NCBI GenBank assembly: GCA_026954325.1
Contig: JAIXKK010000072.1
Coordinates: 1-64,000, forward strand
Source: Bryobacterales bacterium
GTDB taxonomy: Bacteria > Acidobacteriota > Terriglobia > Bryobacterales > Bryobacteraceae
Direction of reading: 5' to 3'
DNA length: 64,000 bases
Part shown: positions 9,291 to 18,347 of the stretch, in pieces
How positions within the stretch are numbered: the first letter of the stretch is position 1
Layout: each line of letters opens with the position of its first letter
The notes under the pieces: model-generated
What the model was told of the DNA's origin: nothing
The model's input: only the letters and a program-made list of their open reading frames with translations
Databases searched by the model: none
Made by a program: the position numbers and the translations under genes

Positions 9291-10739
9291 TCAGCCGGTC
9301 CGGAAAGTGCCCGGGCCGGCGCCTGTGGCCCCCGTTCGGTCATCCAGCGGAAGCGGATCATCCAGTTCGCGCTGGAACCGGTGCAGCCGTTCCAACAGTT
9401 CTTTCCTCGCCGCTGCATACCGTCGATCTCCGGCGCGGTTGTGAATCTCCCACGGATCGGCCCGCATGTCGAACAACTGCGTGACCCCCGCTTTTGGATA
9501 CACGATCAGTTTGTGTTCCCTGGTTCGCACCGCGCGTTGATAATCGAGATAGCGGCAGAAGACGGCATCGTGTGGCGCTCCACTCTTGCCATGCAGCAGG
9601 CTCGCAACGCTAGGAAACTCCACTGCCTTCGGCGCGGATACCCCCGCCAGTTCGCAAGTCGTGGCAAACATACTGTGTTGATAGACCAGTTCATCCACCC
9701 GCCTCCCGGCGGCAATCCCCGGACCGGCAAAGATCAGCGGCATGCGAATACTGTGGTCGTACATGTTCTGCTTGCCCATCAATCCGTGCTGCCCCACCGC
9801 CAGTCCGTGGTCCGCGGTGAAGATGACATACGTGTTGGCCGCCTGGCCCGATTCATCGAGCGCGGCCAATATCCGGCCGATCTGCGCGTCCATGTAGGTC
9901 GTGTGGGCGTAGTATTCCGAGCGGTGTAACTGCACCGCCTCTTTCGTTCGCGGAAATGGAGCCAGCTTCTCATCCCGGATGAAATGATCGCCCTCGTCGA
10001 AAGGATGCTCCGGCAGGTAATTGGGCGGAATCTCGATGCGGTTCCTCGGATAACGGTCGACGTACTCCTTCGGGGCCTGGCGCGGATCGTGCGGCGAGTT
10101 GAACCCCACGTACAGGAAGAACGGATTCGCCTGGTTTCGCCGGCTCCGCAGGTAATCCGCGGCGCGGTCCGCCCAGATTTCGGCCGAATGCTTAACCTCT
10201 TCCCTGGCCCCGGTTTCCCACTTGGCCGTCTGCAACCACTGGCCTTTGAGGGACTTGTCCCAAGGCGTCCACGTGTTGCCCGGACTCGGGCGGTTATATG
10301 CCGCCGGGCCCGATTCGAACATCCCCGGGCTCACCGGCCCAAATGTCTTGAACGCCCGCTTCAGATTCGCCTGGCTCAAATGCCACTTGCCCACGATGTG
10401 CGTATCGTAGCCGGCATCTCCCATCGTTCCAGGCCACAGCGCGGCCTCTTCCGAAAGCCGGTGCGCGCGGAAGCAGGATAGCCCCGTGTTCAGCATCGTC
10501 CGGCTGGCGATACACACCGCGCCTGACCAGGATCCCTGGTGGAAGGTGTGGGTGAAGGTGCATCCTCTTTGCGCCACCCGGTCGAGATGGGGAGTATGAA
10601 TCTCGCGGTTGTTCATGCTCCCAACCCCATTGAACGTCAGGTCATCCGCAATCAAAAACAGAAAATTCGGCTTGCCTGTCTGGGCGGCCGCGAGACTTCC
10701 GGCTGCCGCGGCCTGTAGGAATTCCCGGCGCTGTATCAT
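9291..10739 (-). CDS. Sulfatase, exported
   Basis: 482 residues. The N-terminus MIQRREFLQAAAAGSLAAAQ resembles a Tat-type or general signal, so the enzyme probably acts in the periplasm. The metal-binding ADDL pair is at residues 32-33. The formylglycine site is C76 in VCIASRTMLNTG; this C-x-A-S-R form needs a maturation enzyme to convert Cys to formylglycine. Further family blocks are GKWHLSQ, YVGFNSPHDP and ADHGLAVGQHGLMGKQNMYD. Such enzymes hydrolyse sulfate esters, often on polysaccharides. It lies directly downstream of a TonB-dependent receptor gene (13 nt gap), suggesting uptake and desulfation of a sulfated polymer, with the ABC system beyond it perhaps handling a product. Confidence 0.9.
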   Translation of the reverse strand: MIQRREFLQAAAAGSLAAAQTGKPNFLFLIADDLTFNGVGSMNNREIHTPHLDRVAQRGCTFTHTFHQGSWSGAVCIASRTMLNTGLSCFRAHRLSEEAALWPGTMGDAGYDTHIVGKWHLSQANLKRAFKTFGPVSPGMFESGPAAYNRPSPGNTWTPWDKSLKGQWLQTAKWETGAREEVKHSAEIWADRAADYLRSRRNQANPFFLYVGFNSPHDPRQAPKEYVDRYPRNRIEIPPNYLPEHPFDEGDHFIRDEKLAPFPRTKEAVQLHRSEYYAHTTYMDAQIGRILAALDESGQAANTYVIFTADHGLAVGQHGLMGKQNMYDHSIRMPLIFAGPGIAAGRRVDELVYQHSMFATTCELAGVSAPKAVEFPSVASLLHGKSGAPHDAVFCRYLDYQRAVRTREHKLIVYPKAGVTQLFDMRADPWEIHNRAGDRRYAAARKELLERLHRFQRELDDPLPLDDRTGATGAGPGTFRTG

Positions 10740-10752
10740 TCTCTTCCTTCCC

Positions 10753-13700
10753 TCAGAATAGAACCTTTACCCCAAGCTGGATCTGCCGCGCCGTGCTCAC
10801 CGTGGAACTCACCTGTCCGAACCTGGAATTGGTGAAAGCGGTTTGCGGAGTCCCGAAGGTCGGCTGATTGAAGGCGTTGAACAATTCCACACGGAATTGG
10901 AGCTTCATCCGCTCCGTCAGGCTGTCCTGGCGAAACAGCGACAGGTCAAAGTTCTGATAGCCGTCCGTCCGCAGTTGATCCCTTCCCGCTGTACCGAAGT
11001 TATATACGGCCGGGGAAGCGTAGGCCGACTTGTTGAACCAGGCTTCAGGCTTCGGATTCGTCATGGCCGCATTCCCCACCAGATTGGGGCGTGTCGAATT
11101 CGTGCCGATGTTCGCCACATCCAATCCCATGGTCGGCGTATAGGGCTGCCCGCTGCGAATCAGCACGATCGCATTGAACTGCCAGTTGCCGAGAACCCTT
11201 GCGGCCGGGCCATCCGCCACCCAGCGCTGTCCCTTCCCGAACGGAAGGTCGTACACCACGGCGGCCGAGAAGTTCTGCGGAATGTCGTAGGCCGAAACCG
11301 ACCGGTCATTATTCGGAACATACGGATTCTGGAGCGAGAAGCCCTCCACTCCGAATTGCCCCGACGAAGCGATGTCGATCGACTTGCTCCATGTGTACCC
11401 GAGCAGGTACGACAACCCCTTGGTAAACCGCTGCTCCAGCTTCACCTGGAGCGCATTGTAATTGCCGCGCCCGATGCTGCGGTCGTAGTTGCTCGCCGGA
11501 GCGTACGTCCACAGCGCCCTCGGCTGCACGGCGCCGGGTCCGGGCGTCAGCGCCGTGTTGTAAAAACCGCCGATCGGCAACCGGAGGCTGTTGGCGCCCA
11601 CGTACGCCGTCGACAGCGTCACATTGTTGGCCAGTTGCTTCTGTATGTCCAGATTCCACTGGAGCGAATAGGGGTTCCGGAAGTGCGGATCAAAGAAAAA
11701 CGCCTGCGCCGTACTGGGGTCCGCCGCTGGAATCCTGGGGTCCTTGCCGCCGAACGGATCGTTGGCCAGTACGGAAACGATGGGGCGATTGATGTTGATG
11801 CCGCGCAGCAGGTTCGTGTTCGGCCACGCGCCGCTCGCGTTCTGCGCCTGCTGTGTCACTCCCGCCTGCAAGTCATAGAACACCCCGAAGGAGCTCCTCA
11901 CCACCAGCGTGGGCCGCAATCGGTACGCCAGGCCCACCCGCGGACCGAACATCTTGTAATCGTCGTCGCGCAGCTTGGGCTGCCCCGTGAAAACGACATG
12001 CTGCTTCACATAGGCGTTCTGCGGATCCGGCAGACATGGCGCGGGCTGGCTGCTGCCGCACGCCGGGGGAGCAGCCGCGCCCACGATGAATCGCCCGGAC
12101 CCGAAGTCCCACGTCGAGGGGAAGTTCAACCGGAAGGAGGAATTCCGCAGCAGGTCCCATCGCAGCCCGAGATTCACCGTCAGCTTATCGGTGGCCTTCC
12201 AGGAATCCTCGGCGTAAAAGTTCCACAGTTGCGTCTGATAGTCGTACTTCCGGTCGCGATACTCCCAGGCATCGAGGGCCCCCAGCACGAACGAGGCAAT
12301 GTCGGATCCGGTGTTGCCGGGATTGTTCAAATCCGCCGTCTGGCTGGCGTTGAACGTCAGGTTGCCGTCATAGGTATCGTCGAAGAACGGAACCCATAGA
12401 ATCTGGCCGCCGAACTTCAGCGTATGGTTCCCATGCACGTGCGAGAGGTCGCCTCGCATCTGGTAGGCGGCCTGCGGGCCCAGAAAATCCACCCGGCTCC
12501 CCTGCGTCCCGAAGGCGCTCGGCATGGTGATGCCCGGAGCGTTCAGCCCGTCCTTTTTCGGAAAACCGGCAAACAGCCCTTCGGCGAACATGTTCCTGGC
12601 GGTGAGAAAGGGAACGTTGTTCTGCGTCAGCGAACTGTACCCAAATAGCCCGTTCAGGAGTGTGTTCGCCCCGAAGACGTGGGTATAGCTGGCGCCGAAA
12701 TTCCTCGCCGGCGTCTCTATCTGGTTCAGCGTTCCTTGCAGCGTGCCCGCGCTCTCCTGGTTCTGCGTTCCCCATGTGAACCGGCCCCACAGGAAATCCG
12801 AGGGCGTAAAGTTATGATCCACGCGAATGCTGTACTGGTTCATCGGCGCGGTCTGCGATGTCGTGTTCCTTCCGTTGAAGCTCGGATTCCCCGTGTCAAT
12901 GGGCGCGGGAATGATCGTCTTCGCCCACTCGCTGGTGGACTTGTTGATCAGGGAAGCCGGGATCGTGTTGTTTGCAAACGGGTCGCGAAGATAGGAGCCG
13001 GCCTTGGCGGGATCGGGCCTTGTCGAGAATGGATTGTAGATCGCCCGCTTCAGCGCGCTGAAATCGCCGCCCAACTCGGCAGACGTCGGCACGAGGTACA
13101 GCGAAGAGGAGGCATTCACCTGCCGGTAGCCTTCATAAGTGAAGAAGAAGAACGTCTTGTCCTTAATCACCGGCCCTCCCACGGTGCCGCCGAACTGATT
13201 CTGGCGCAGCGTGGGCTTCTTCGCTGCGAAAAACGCCCGCGCATCGAGCGCGTCGTTGCGCAGGAACTCATACAGGCTCCCGTGAAATTGATTCGTACCG
13301 CTCTTGGTGGCGATGTTGACCACGCCCCCGGTCACTCCGCCAAACTCCGCCTGGTCGCTGTGCGACTGCACCTTGAATTGCGCCAGCCCATCCACATTCG
13401 GCGCAATCGCGTAGGTGTTCATCCAGGGAGCGTCATTATAAACTCCGTCCAGCGTGAACGTGTTGCTGCGGTTGCTTTGCCCGTTCACCGCCGGAAAGAC
13501 GAACGTCCCCACCCTCTGCACCTGCGCCCCGCCGCTGTTCTGGGCGACGCTCACCGGAGTGGCGCCGGGAGACAGTGTCAATAACTGCGTGAAATTTCGC
13601 GCATTCAGCGGCAGGTCCACAATCTTCTCCTGGGTGACCACCGTCCCCAACTGCGCGTTCGAAGCCTCCAGTTGCGTTGCCTCCGCCGATACCTCCACGC

Positions 13701-14031
13701 TTTGCGACACCGCCCCCAGGGTAAGGTGAAAATCGAGTGTCGTGATCTGGTTGACGTCAAGGTTGAACTCCTGGGAAACCGACTTCTGGAATCCCGGTTG
13801 CGTCACCTCCACCCGGTAGCGCCCTGGAACAAGATTCGAGATCACGTAATTGCCGGTGGTGGTCGAGTGGACAGTCCTGGCGATCTGCGTCCCCGTGTTC
13901 ACCGCGCTCACTGTCGCGTTAGGCACCGCCGCGCCCACCTGATCGTAAATGATCCCGTTGATCTGCGCGTTCTGGGTCTGCGCCCAGGTAACCCCCGTGC
14001 CAAGAATCAGCAGCAACAACGTTGTTTGCAA
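10753..14031 (-). CDS. TonB-dependent receptor-like protein with carboxypeptidase-regulatory domain
   Basis: 1092 residues. A signal peptide (MQTTLLLLILGTGVTWAQ) is followed by a carboxypeptidase-regulatory-like beta-sandwich (about residues 23-110, with GIIYDQVGAAVPNATVSAVN), a plug region (LPLNARNFTQLLTLSPG and TLDGVYND) and a large beta-barrel ending QIQLGVKVLF with the C-terminal aromatic of outer-membrane proteins. This architecture is very common in Acidobacteria, where it is thought to take up large or complex substrates; the ligand is unknown. The sulfatase gene follows immediately and probably shares its transcript. The divergent gene at 14148 encodes a regulator, making local control likely. 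Confidence 0.92.
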   Translation of the reverse strand: MQTTLLLLILGTGVTWAQTQNAQINGIIYDQVGAAVPNATVSAVNTGTQIARTVHSTTTGNYVISNLVPGRYRVEVTQPGFQKSVSQEFNLDVNQITTLDFHLTLGAVSQSVEVSAEATQLEASNAQLGTVVTQEKIVDLPLNARNFTQLLTLSPGATPVSVAQNSGGAQVQRVGTFVFPAVNGQSNRSNTFTLDGVYNDAPWMNTYAIAPNVDGLAQFKVQSHSDQAEFGGVTGGVVNIATKSGTNQFHGSLYEFLRNDALDARAFFAAKKPTLRQNQFGGTVGGPVIKDKTFFFFTYEGYRQVNASSSLYLVPTSAELGGDFSALKRAIYNPFSTRPDPAKAGSYLRDPFANNTIPASLINKSTSEWAKTIIPAPIDTGNPSFNGRNTTSQTAPMNQYSIRVDHNFTPSDFLWGRFTWGTQNQESAGTLQGTLNQIETPARNFGASYTHVFGANTLLNGLFGYSSLTQNNVPFLTARNMFAEGLFAGFPKKDGLNAPGITMPSAFGTQGSRVDFLGPQAAYQMRGDLSHVHGNHTLKFGGQILWVPFFDDTYDGNLTFNASQTADLNNPGNTGSDIASFVLGALDAWEYRDRKYDYQTQLWNFYAEDSWKATDKLTVNLGLRWDLLRNSSFRLNFPSTWDFGSGRFIVGAAAPPACGSSQPAPCLPDPQNAYVKQHVVFTGQPKLRDDDYKMFGPRVGLAYRLRPTLVVRSSFGVFYDLQAGVTQQAQNASGAWPNTNLLRGININRPIVSVLANDPFGGKDPRIPAADPSTAQAFFFDPHFRNPYSLQWNLDIQKQLANNVTLSTAYVGANSLRLPIGGFYNTALTPGPGAVQPRALWTYAPASNYDRSIGRGNYNALQVKLEQRFTKGLSYLLGYTWSKSIDIASSGQFGVEGFSLQNPYVPNNDRSVSAYDIPQNFSAAVVYDLPFGKGQRWVADGPAARVLGNWQFNAIVLIRSGQPYTPTMGLDVANIGTNSTRPNLVGNAAMTNPKPEAWFNKSAYASPAVYNFGTAGRDQLRTDGYQNFDLSLFRQDSLTERMKLQFRVELFNAFNQPTFGTPQTAFTNSRFGQVSSTVSTARQIQLGVKVLF

Positions 14032-14147
14032 TCAGATACCCTCGCTTTCCCACAAGCCTATCTCACGCGGCGAAGCCGCCGCGCCACGAATGCGATATTA
14101 AGGCGACTGGGCGGTCAGGATAATGTGGTAAACTCGTCTCATCTGGT

Positions 14148-15500
14148 TTGAAACAGGTGTCAAACGGGATTAAATCTCGAATTAACAAAGAGTTAGAGGA
14201 AGGACATCAACCGGCGGAATCCCTTGCCGCCGATCCCCGCTGGCAACTCGTCCTGCGCATCTGCCAAAGCCGTACCTTCTCCAAAAGCGCCCGCCTCCGC
14301 GAACTGCTCCGCCACATCAGCATTAACCTCCTCCAGGGAAACTCCGCGGAAGTGACCGAGTTCGAGATCGGCCGCCGCGTCTTCGGCCGCCCCGAAAGCT
14401 ACGTTCCCTCCGAAGACGGCGTCGTGCGGGGCGCCGCCAGGCAGCTCCGCCTTAAGATCAAGGAGTATTTCGAAACGGAAGGCCAGTCCGAAACCTGGAC
14501 CGTGGACATTCCCAAAGGAGGATACGTGCCGGTGTTCTCCCCCAGGACCGCCGAACCCGCGACGGACCCTGCTCCGGCGCCCGCCGCGCCCCTCTCGGAA
14601 CAAGCAACAAAGCCGTCTACACCCTTCCTCTGGCTCATGATCGCGGCAGTTGCCCTCAATGTCTCATTCCTCGGGCTCAACCTCTGGTTATGGAACCGCC
14701 ATGCAACCGTCCCCGTGACGCCCAGTCCGGAGCCGACTTTGGCGGGCGCTCTTCTCAAACACTCCCTACGGCCCGTGACGGTAGTGGTTTCCGATTTCTC
14801 CATGCCCCTGCTTCGCGTATTGTTCCACCCGCGCGATTACACTCTCAACAATTACGCCACCTGGGACTACGGGCAGTTCACGCCGCCGCCGGGCCAATCT
14901 CCCCGCCTTGCCTCAATCGCCCGCATCCTCCGCACCCACCGCATCACACGCTTGGGTGATCTGAATATTGTCCTCGCCATCCAGCGCGCCACGGCTTCCG
15001 GCGGCAGCATCGTCGTTCGCCACGCCCGCGACATCAGCGCCCGCGGTTTCATGGAAGGCGACGCCATCCTCCTCGGCAACGACTACTCCACTCCCTGGGT
15101 AGGCCTCTTCGAGGACCATTTGAACTTCCCCCACGTCCGGATCGATCGGGGAATCGGGTTCGCCAACCGCAAGCCTCGCCCGGGCGAACAGCCCGAATAC
15201 CTCGTCCCAACCGCCTCCCAGGAACAGGGTCTCGGCTACGGACGTCTGGCCCTGGTCCCGAATCTCAGCGGGAAAGGCTCCGTGCTCCTCATCAGCGGCA
15301 TCAACATGGTCACCATGGAATCCGCAGGCGATGTCGCCGCCAATCCCCAATCCGTGCCCGAACTGCTGAAGGCCCTCGGAGCCTCCTCGCTCGAAGACCT
15401 CCCCTACTTCGAATTGATCCTGGAGTCCGGCGCCGTCGATAACACCCCGAAAAGAGCCCGCATCCTCGCTGCGCGCATCCTAGGCCCGCGAGTGCGGTAG
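14148..15500 (+). CDS. Membrane-anchored regulator with N-terminal wHTH-like domain
   Basis: 450 residues from a TTG start. The first ~125 residues carry the pattern found in many acidobacterial proteins: LLRHISINLLQGNSAEVTE, then EFEIGRRVFGRPESY, a VRGAARQLRLKIKEYF helix and the WTVDIPKGGYVPVF end, resembling the DNA-binding end of CadC-type regulators. A Pro/Ala linker follows, then one membrane segment (about 158-182, LWLMIAAVALNVSFLGLNLW) and a ~260-residue outer domain of unknown fold. That layout suggests a one-component signal protein. It is transcribed away from the TonB-dependent receptor across a 116-bp gap, which must hold both promoters; a TAATGT near 14121 could be its -10. The assigned DNA-binding role is inference. 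No good ribosome site precedes the TTG; GTG 14157 is an alternative. Confidence 0.72.
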   Translation: MKQVSNGIKSRINKELEEGHQPAESLAADPRWQLVLRICQSRTFSKSARLRELLRHISINLLQGNSAEVTEFEIGRRVFGRPESYVPSEDGVVRGAARQLRLKIKEYFETEGQSETWTVDIPKGGYVPVFSPRTAEPATDPAPAPAAPLSEQATKPSTPFLWLMIAAVALNVSFLGLNLWLWNRHATVPVTPSPEPTLAGALLKHSLRPVTVVVSDFSMPLLRVLFHPRDYTLNNYATWDYGQFTPPPGQSPRLASIARILRTHRITRLGDLNIVLAIQRATASGGSIVVRHARDISARGFMEGDAILLGNDYSTPWVGLFEDHLNFPHVRIDRGIGFANRKPRPGEQPEYLVPTASQEQGLGYGRLALVPNLSGKGSVLLISGINMVTMESAGDVAANPQSVPELLKALGASSLEDLPYFELILESGAVDNTPKRARILAARILGPRVR

Positions 15501-15517
15501 ATCCGCCGCTATTTCCT

Positions 15518-15536
15518 TGTAAAGCAAACGTTTACA
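15518..15536. promoter_or_regulatory. Inverted repeat before the flippase gene, possible operator
   Basis: TGTAAAGCAAACGTTTACA contains perfect 6-bp arms (TGTAAA/TTTACA) and a central AAACGTTT palindrome, reminiscent of LacI-family operators. It sits 48 nt before the GTG of the flippase gene and 18 nt after the previous stop. No LacI-type regulator is visible in the window, so the assignment is tentative. Confidence 0.35.
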
Positions 15537-15583
15537 TTCACCGCCCCCTCCTCTTCTCCCTCTCTCCCTCCGATCTCTTCCCT

Positions 15584-16870
15584 GTGGACCGCCTCCCGCT
15601 TCGCGCCAACTTCACCTGGGCCCTCCTCGGCAACGGCGTCTCCAGCGCCGCTCAATGGAGCCTCATTGTCCTCCTCGCCCGTCTGGGCGATCTCTCCATG
15701 GTCGGCCAGTACTCCCTCGGCCTTGCCATCGTCTCCCCCATCATCGTCCTGGCCGGCCTTAATCTCCGCACTCTGCTGGTCACCGATCTCGGCGGGCGTT
15801 TCGAGTTCGGGCACTACCTCGGCATGCGCGTCCTCACCACTGCCGCCGCCCTTGCGCTCATCGCCGGGCTGATGTGGGCTGGAGACTACACCCGCCAAAC
15901 CAGGCTTGTCATCCTCTGTGTGGCCGCCGCCAAATGCCTGGATGCCCTCAGCGACATTGTTTACGGTCACTTGCAGCGAAAAGAAGCCATGGACCGCGTG
16001 GCGCTCTCCCTAATTGCGAAGGGCATCCTCTCCACGGCTGCGCTGGTCGCGTCCCTCCTGTGCACCCGCTCCGTTCTCTGGGCAGCCTTCGGGATTGCCT
16101 CTTCCTCTGCCGCTGTCCTTCTGCTGTACGATTTGCGCCAGGTCCCTCTCGCCCGGTTGCCTCGTTTCGCCGGCACTTGGCCTCACCTTCGCTCCCTGGT
16201 CTATCTGGCCGGGCCTCCCGGATTCATCCTGATGCTCGTTTCCCTCAATGCCGTGCTCGCCCGCTACTGGCTGGCGCACCTCAAGTCGGAAGGCGAAGTC
16301 GGGCTCTTCTCGGCCATGGCCTATCTCACCATCGGCGCCAACACCATGGTGGTTGCCCTCGGGCAGGCATCAGGACCAGCCATGACCCGCGCCTGGGACC
16401 GCCGCGACCTGCTCGGCTTCTGCGGCCAGGCGGCGCGTCTTGCCCTCCTCGGCGCCCTGCTCGGGTTGGCCGGCATTGCCGCCGCCGCTTTCTACGGCAA
16501 TCAGATTGTCGGCTTGCTTTATGGCGCGCGCTACACGGCTGACCCCGCGGCCCTGCTCTGGCTCATGCTCGGCGGAGCACTCACTTACCTCGCCAGTTGC
16601 GCCGGATATACACTGTCCTCGGCGCGCTGTTTCCGTATCCAACTCCCCATGCATCTCGCGGTCTCTGTCGCCATCTCCGCCGCCTGCCGGGAACTCGTCC
16701 CCCAATACGGCGTCTGGGGCGCGGCCGTAGCCCAGACCATTGGAAGCGCCGTGCAGTTAGCCATCAGCCTGGTTCTTGTCGGGAGACTTTGCTGGACCCT
16801 TGCCGCCGATACTCCCCTCCGCGCCACGTTGATCCAGTTCTACGCAAACCCGTTCTCCCGCCCTCAATAA
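15584..16870 (+). CDS. Oligosaccharide flippase-like membrane protein (Wzx/MOP family)
   Basis: 428 residues, almost entirely hydrophobic helices separated by short charged loops, about 12 predicted spans, starting WALLGNGVSSAAQWSLIVLL. The pattern and length fit the polysaccharide-biosynthesis branch of the MOP superfamily, which moves lipid-linked sugars across the inner membrane. The start is a GTG; no alternative upstream start looks better. No glycosyltransferase cluster surrounds it, so the carried glycan is unknown. It converges with the rhamnulokinase operon on the other strand. Confidence 0.78.
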   Translation: MDRLPLRANFTWALLGNGVSSAAQWSLIVLLARLGDLSMVGQYSLGLAIVSPIIVLAGLNLRTLLVTDLGGRFEFGHYLGMRVLTTAAALALIAGLMWAGDYTRQTRLVILCVAAAKCLDALSDIVYGHLQRKEAMDRVALSLIAKGILSTAALVASLLCTRSVLWAAFGIASSSAAVLLLYDLRQVPLARLPRFAGTWPHLRSLVYLAGPPGFILMLVSLNAVLARYWLAHLKSEGEVGLFSAMAYLTIGANTMVVALGQASGPAMTRAWDRRDLLGFCGQAARLALLGALLGLAGIAAAAFYGNQIVGLLYGARYTADPAALLWLMLGGALTYLASCAGYTLSSARCFRIQLPMHLAVSVAISAACRELVPQYGVWGAAVAQTIGSAVQLAISLVLVGRLCWTLAADTPLRATLIQFYANPFSRPQ

Positions 16871-16880
16871 GACCGGCGCC

Positions 16881-18347
16881 CTATCGCGTCAGCGCCGCAT
16901 GCACGCGCACGAACCGTTCGTAGGCGGCATCCCATGGCCCCTTATCCTTCGGCTCCAGCACCGTCACCGGAAACGAGGCCGCCACCACGCTGCGGATCTC
17001 TTCCAGGTTCTTCACCAATCCCGCGCCCATCGCCTGCACCAGGATGTTCCCCGCCGCCGTCGCCTCGCTTGGCCCGGCAATCACCACGCGCCCTGTCGCA
17101 TCAGCCACAAACTGGTTCAGCAGCATATTCCGCGACCCGCCGCCCACAATGTGAATCCGCTTCAAGGTCCGCCCCAACAGGCTCTCCAGGCTTTCGAGCA
17201 CCTGCCGGTAGCGCAGCGCAAGGCTCTCCAGAATCGACCGGCAATACTCCCCATGCGTCGCCGGCGGAGCCTCGCCGTGCTCCTTGCAATGCGCCGCGAT
17301 CTTCGCCGGCATATCGCCCGGCAACAAAAACGCGTCGGGATGAATCACCGCCGCGAACGGCCGCGCCGCGAACGCCATCTGCGTCATCTGCGTGTAGTTG
17401 TAATTGGCCCCTTCCTCCGCCCACGTCCGGCGGCACTCCTGCCACAGCCACAACCCCGCGATATTCTTCAGCAGCCGGATGCGCCCCTCCACCCCTACCT
17501 CATTGGTAAAATTCAGCGCGAGGGAATGTTCGTTGATCACCGGTTCCCCCGTCTCCACGCCCATCAATGACCACGTCCCCGAACTGATGTAGCACCAGTC
17601 CATATCCCCCTGCGCCGGCACTGCCGCCACCGCGCTTGCCGTATCATGTCCCGCCGCGGCAAACACGGGAACAATGTGCGTGCCCGCCTCGTCTTTCAGT
17701 GGACCGAGCAACGCGCCCGGATTCACCACCGGCGGAAGAATCCGCGGGTTCAACCCCAGCCGCTCCAGCAACGTCACCGCAAAACATTTCTTCGCCGGAT
17801 CATAGAACTGCGAAGTCGATGCAATCGTCAGTTCGCAGCGCTTGACCCCGGTCAGGAAGTAGTTAAAGAGGTCCGGCATGAACAGCAGTGTATCCGCCAC
17901 ATCGAGCGCCGGCGAGTCCGCCTCCTGCATCGCATGCCACTGGAACAGCGAGTTGATCTGCATGAACTGCAATCCGGTCTCGGCAAAAATCTCCTCGCGC
18001 GGCACAATCGCGAAAGTGCGTTCCATCTGCCCGTTGTTGCGCGCGTCGCGATAGTGGCGCGGATTGTCCACCAGCGCCCCGTCGCGGCCGAGAAACGCAA
18101 TGTCCACTCCCCACGTGTCCACCCCGATGCCGGAGAGCGCCGCCTTGCGCTCGCGCGTCGCCGCCGCCAGTCCCTGGCGCATCTCGTGAAACAGACGCAG
18201 CGTGTCCCAGTACAAACCCGTCGGCAGGCGCACCGGCTGATTGGAAAACCGGTGCAGTTCCTCGAGCCCGAGTTTGCCGTCTGCCAGTGTCCCCAGCATC
18301 GCGCGCCCGCTTTCGGCGCCCAGATCAAACCCGAGGAAATGCTTCAT
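16881..18347 (-). CDS. rhaB: Rhamnulokinase (FGGY family)
   Basis: 488 residues, the family length. The N-terminal phosphate-binding block FLGFDLGAESGRAMLG and the later VFAAAGHDTASAVAAVPAQG and IHIVGGGSRNMLLNQFVADA blocks are characteristic of FGGY sugar kinases, with LGAESGR and the CYISSGTWSLMGVE segment pointing to rhamnulokinase. It would phosphorylate L-rhamnulose to L-rhamnulose 1-phosphate. Its start overlaps the stop of the alcohol dehydrogenase gene (ATGA), so the two are translationally coupled. No rhamnose isomerase or aldolase gene is present in the window; they may lie elsewhere, or the true substrate may be another deoxy-sugar. Confidence 0.87.
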   Translation of the reverse strand: MKHFLGFDLGAESGRAMLGTLADGKLGLEELHRFSNQPVRLPTGLYWDTLRLFHEMRQGLAAATRERKAALSGIGVDTWGVDIAFLGRDGALVDNPRHYRDARNNGQMERTFAIVPREEIFAETGLQFMQINSLFQWHAMQEADSPALDVADTLLFMPDLFNYFLTGVKRCELTIASTSQFYDPAKKCFAVTLLERLGLNPRILPPVVNPGALLGPLKDEAGTHIVPVFAAAGHDTASAVAAVPAQGDMDWCYISSGTWSLMGVETGEPVINEHSLALNFTNEVGVEGRIRLLKNIAGLWLWQECRRTWAEEGANYNYTQMTQMAFAARPFAAVIHPDAFLLPGDMPAKIAAHCKEHGEAPPATHGEYCRSILESLALRYRQVLESLESLLGRTLKRIHIVGGGSRNMLLNQFVADATGRVVIAGPSEATAAGNILVQAMGAGLVKNLEEIRSVVAASFPVTVLEPKDKGPWDAAYERFVRVHAALTR

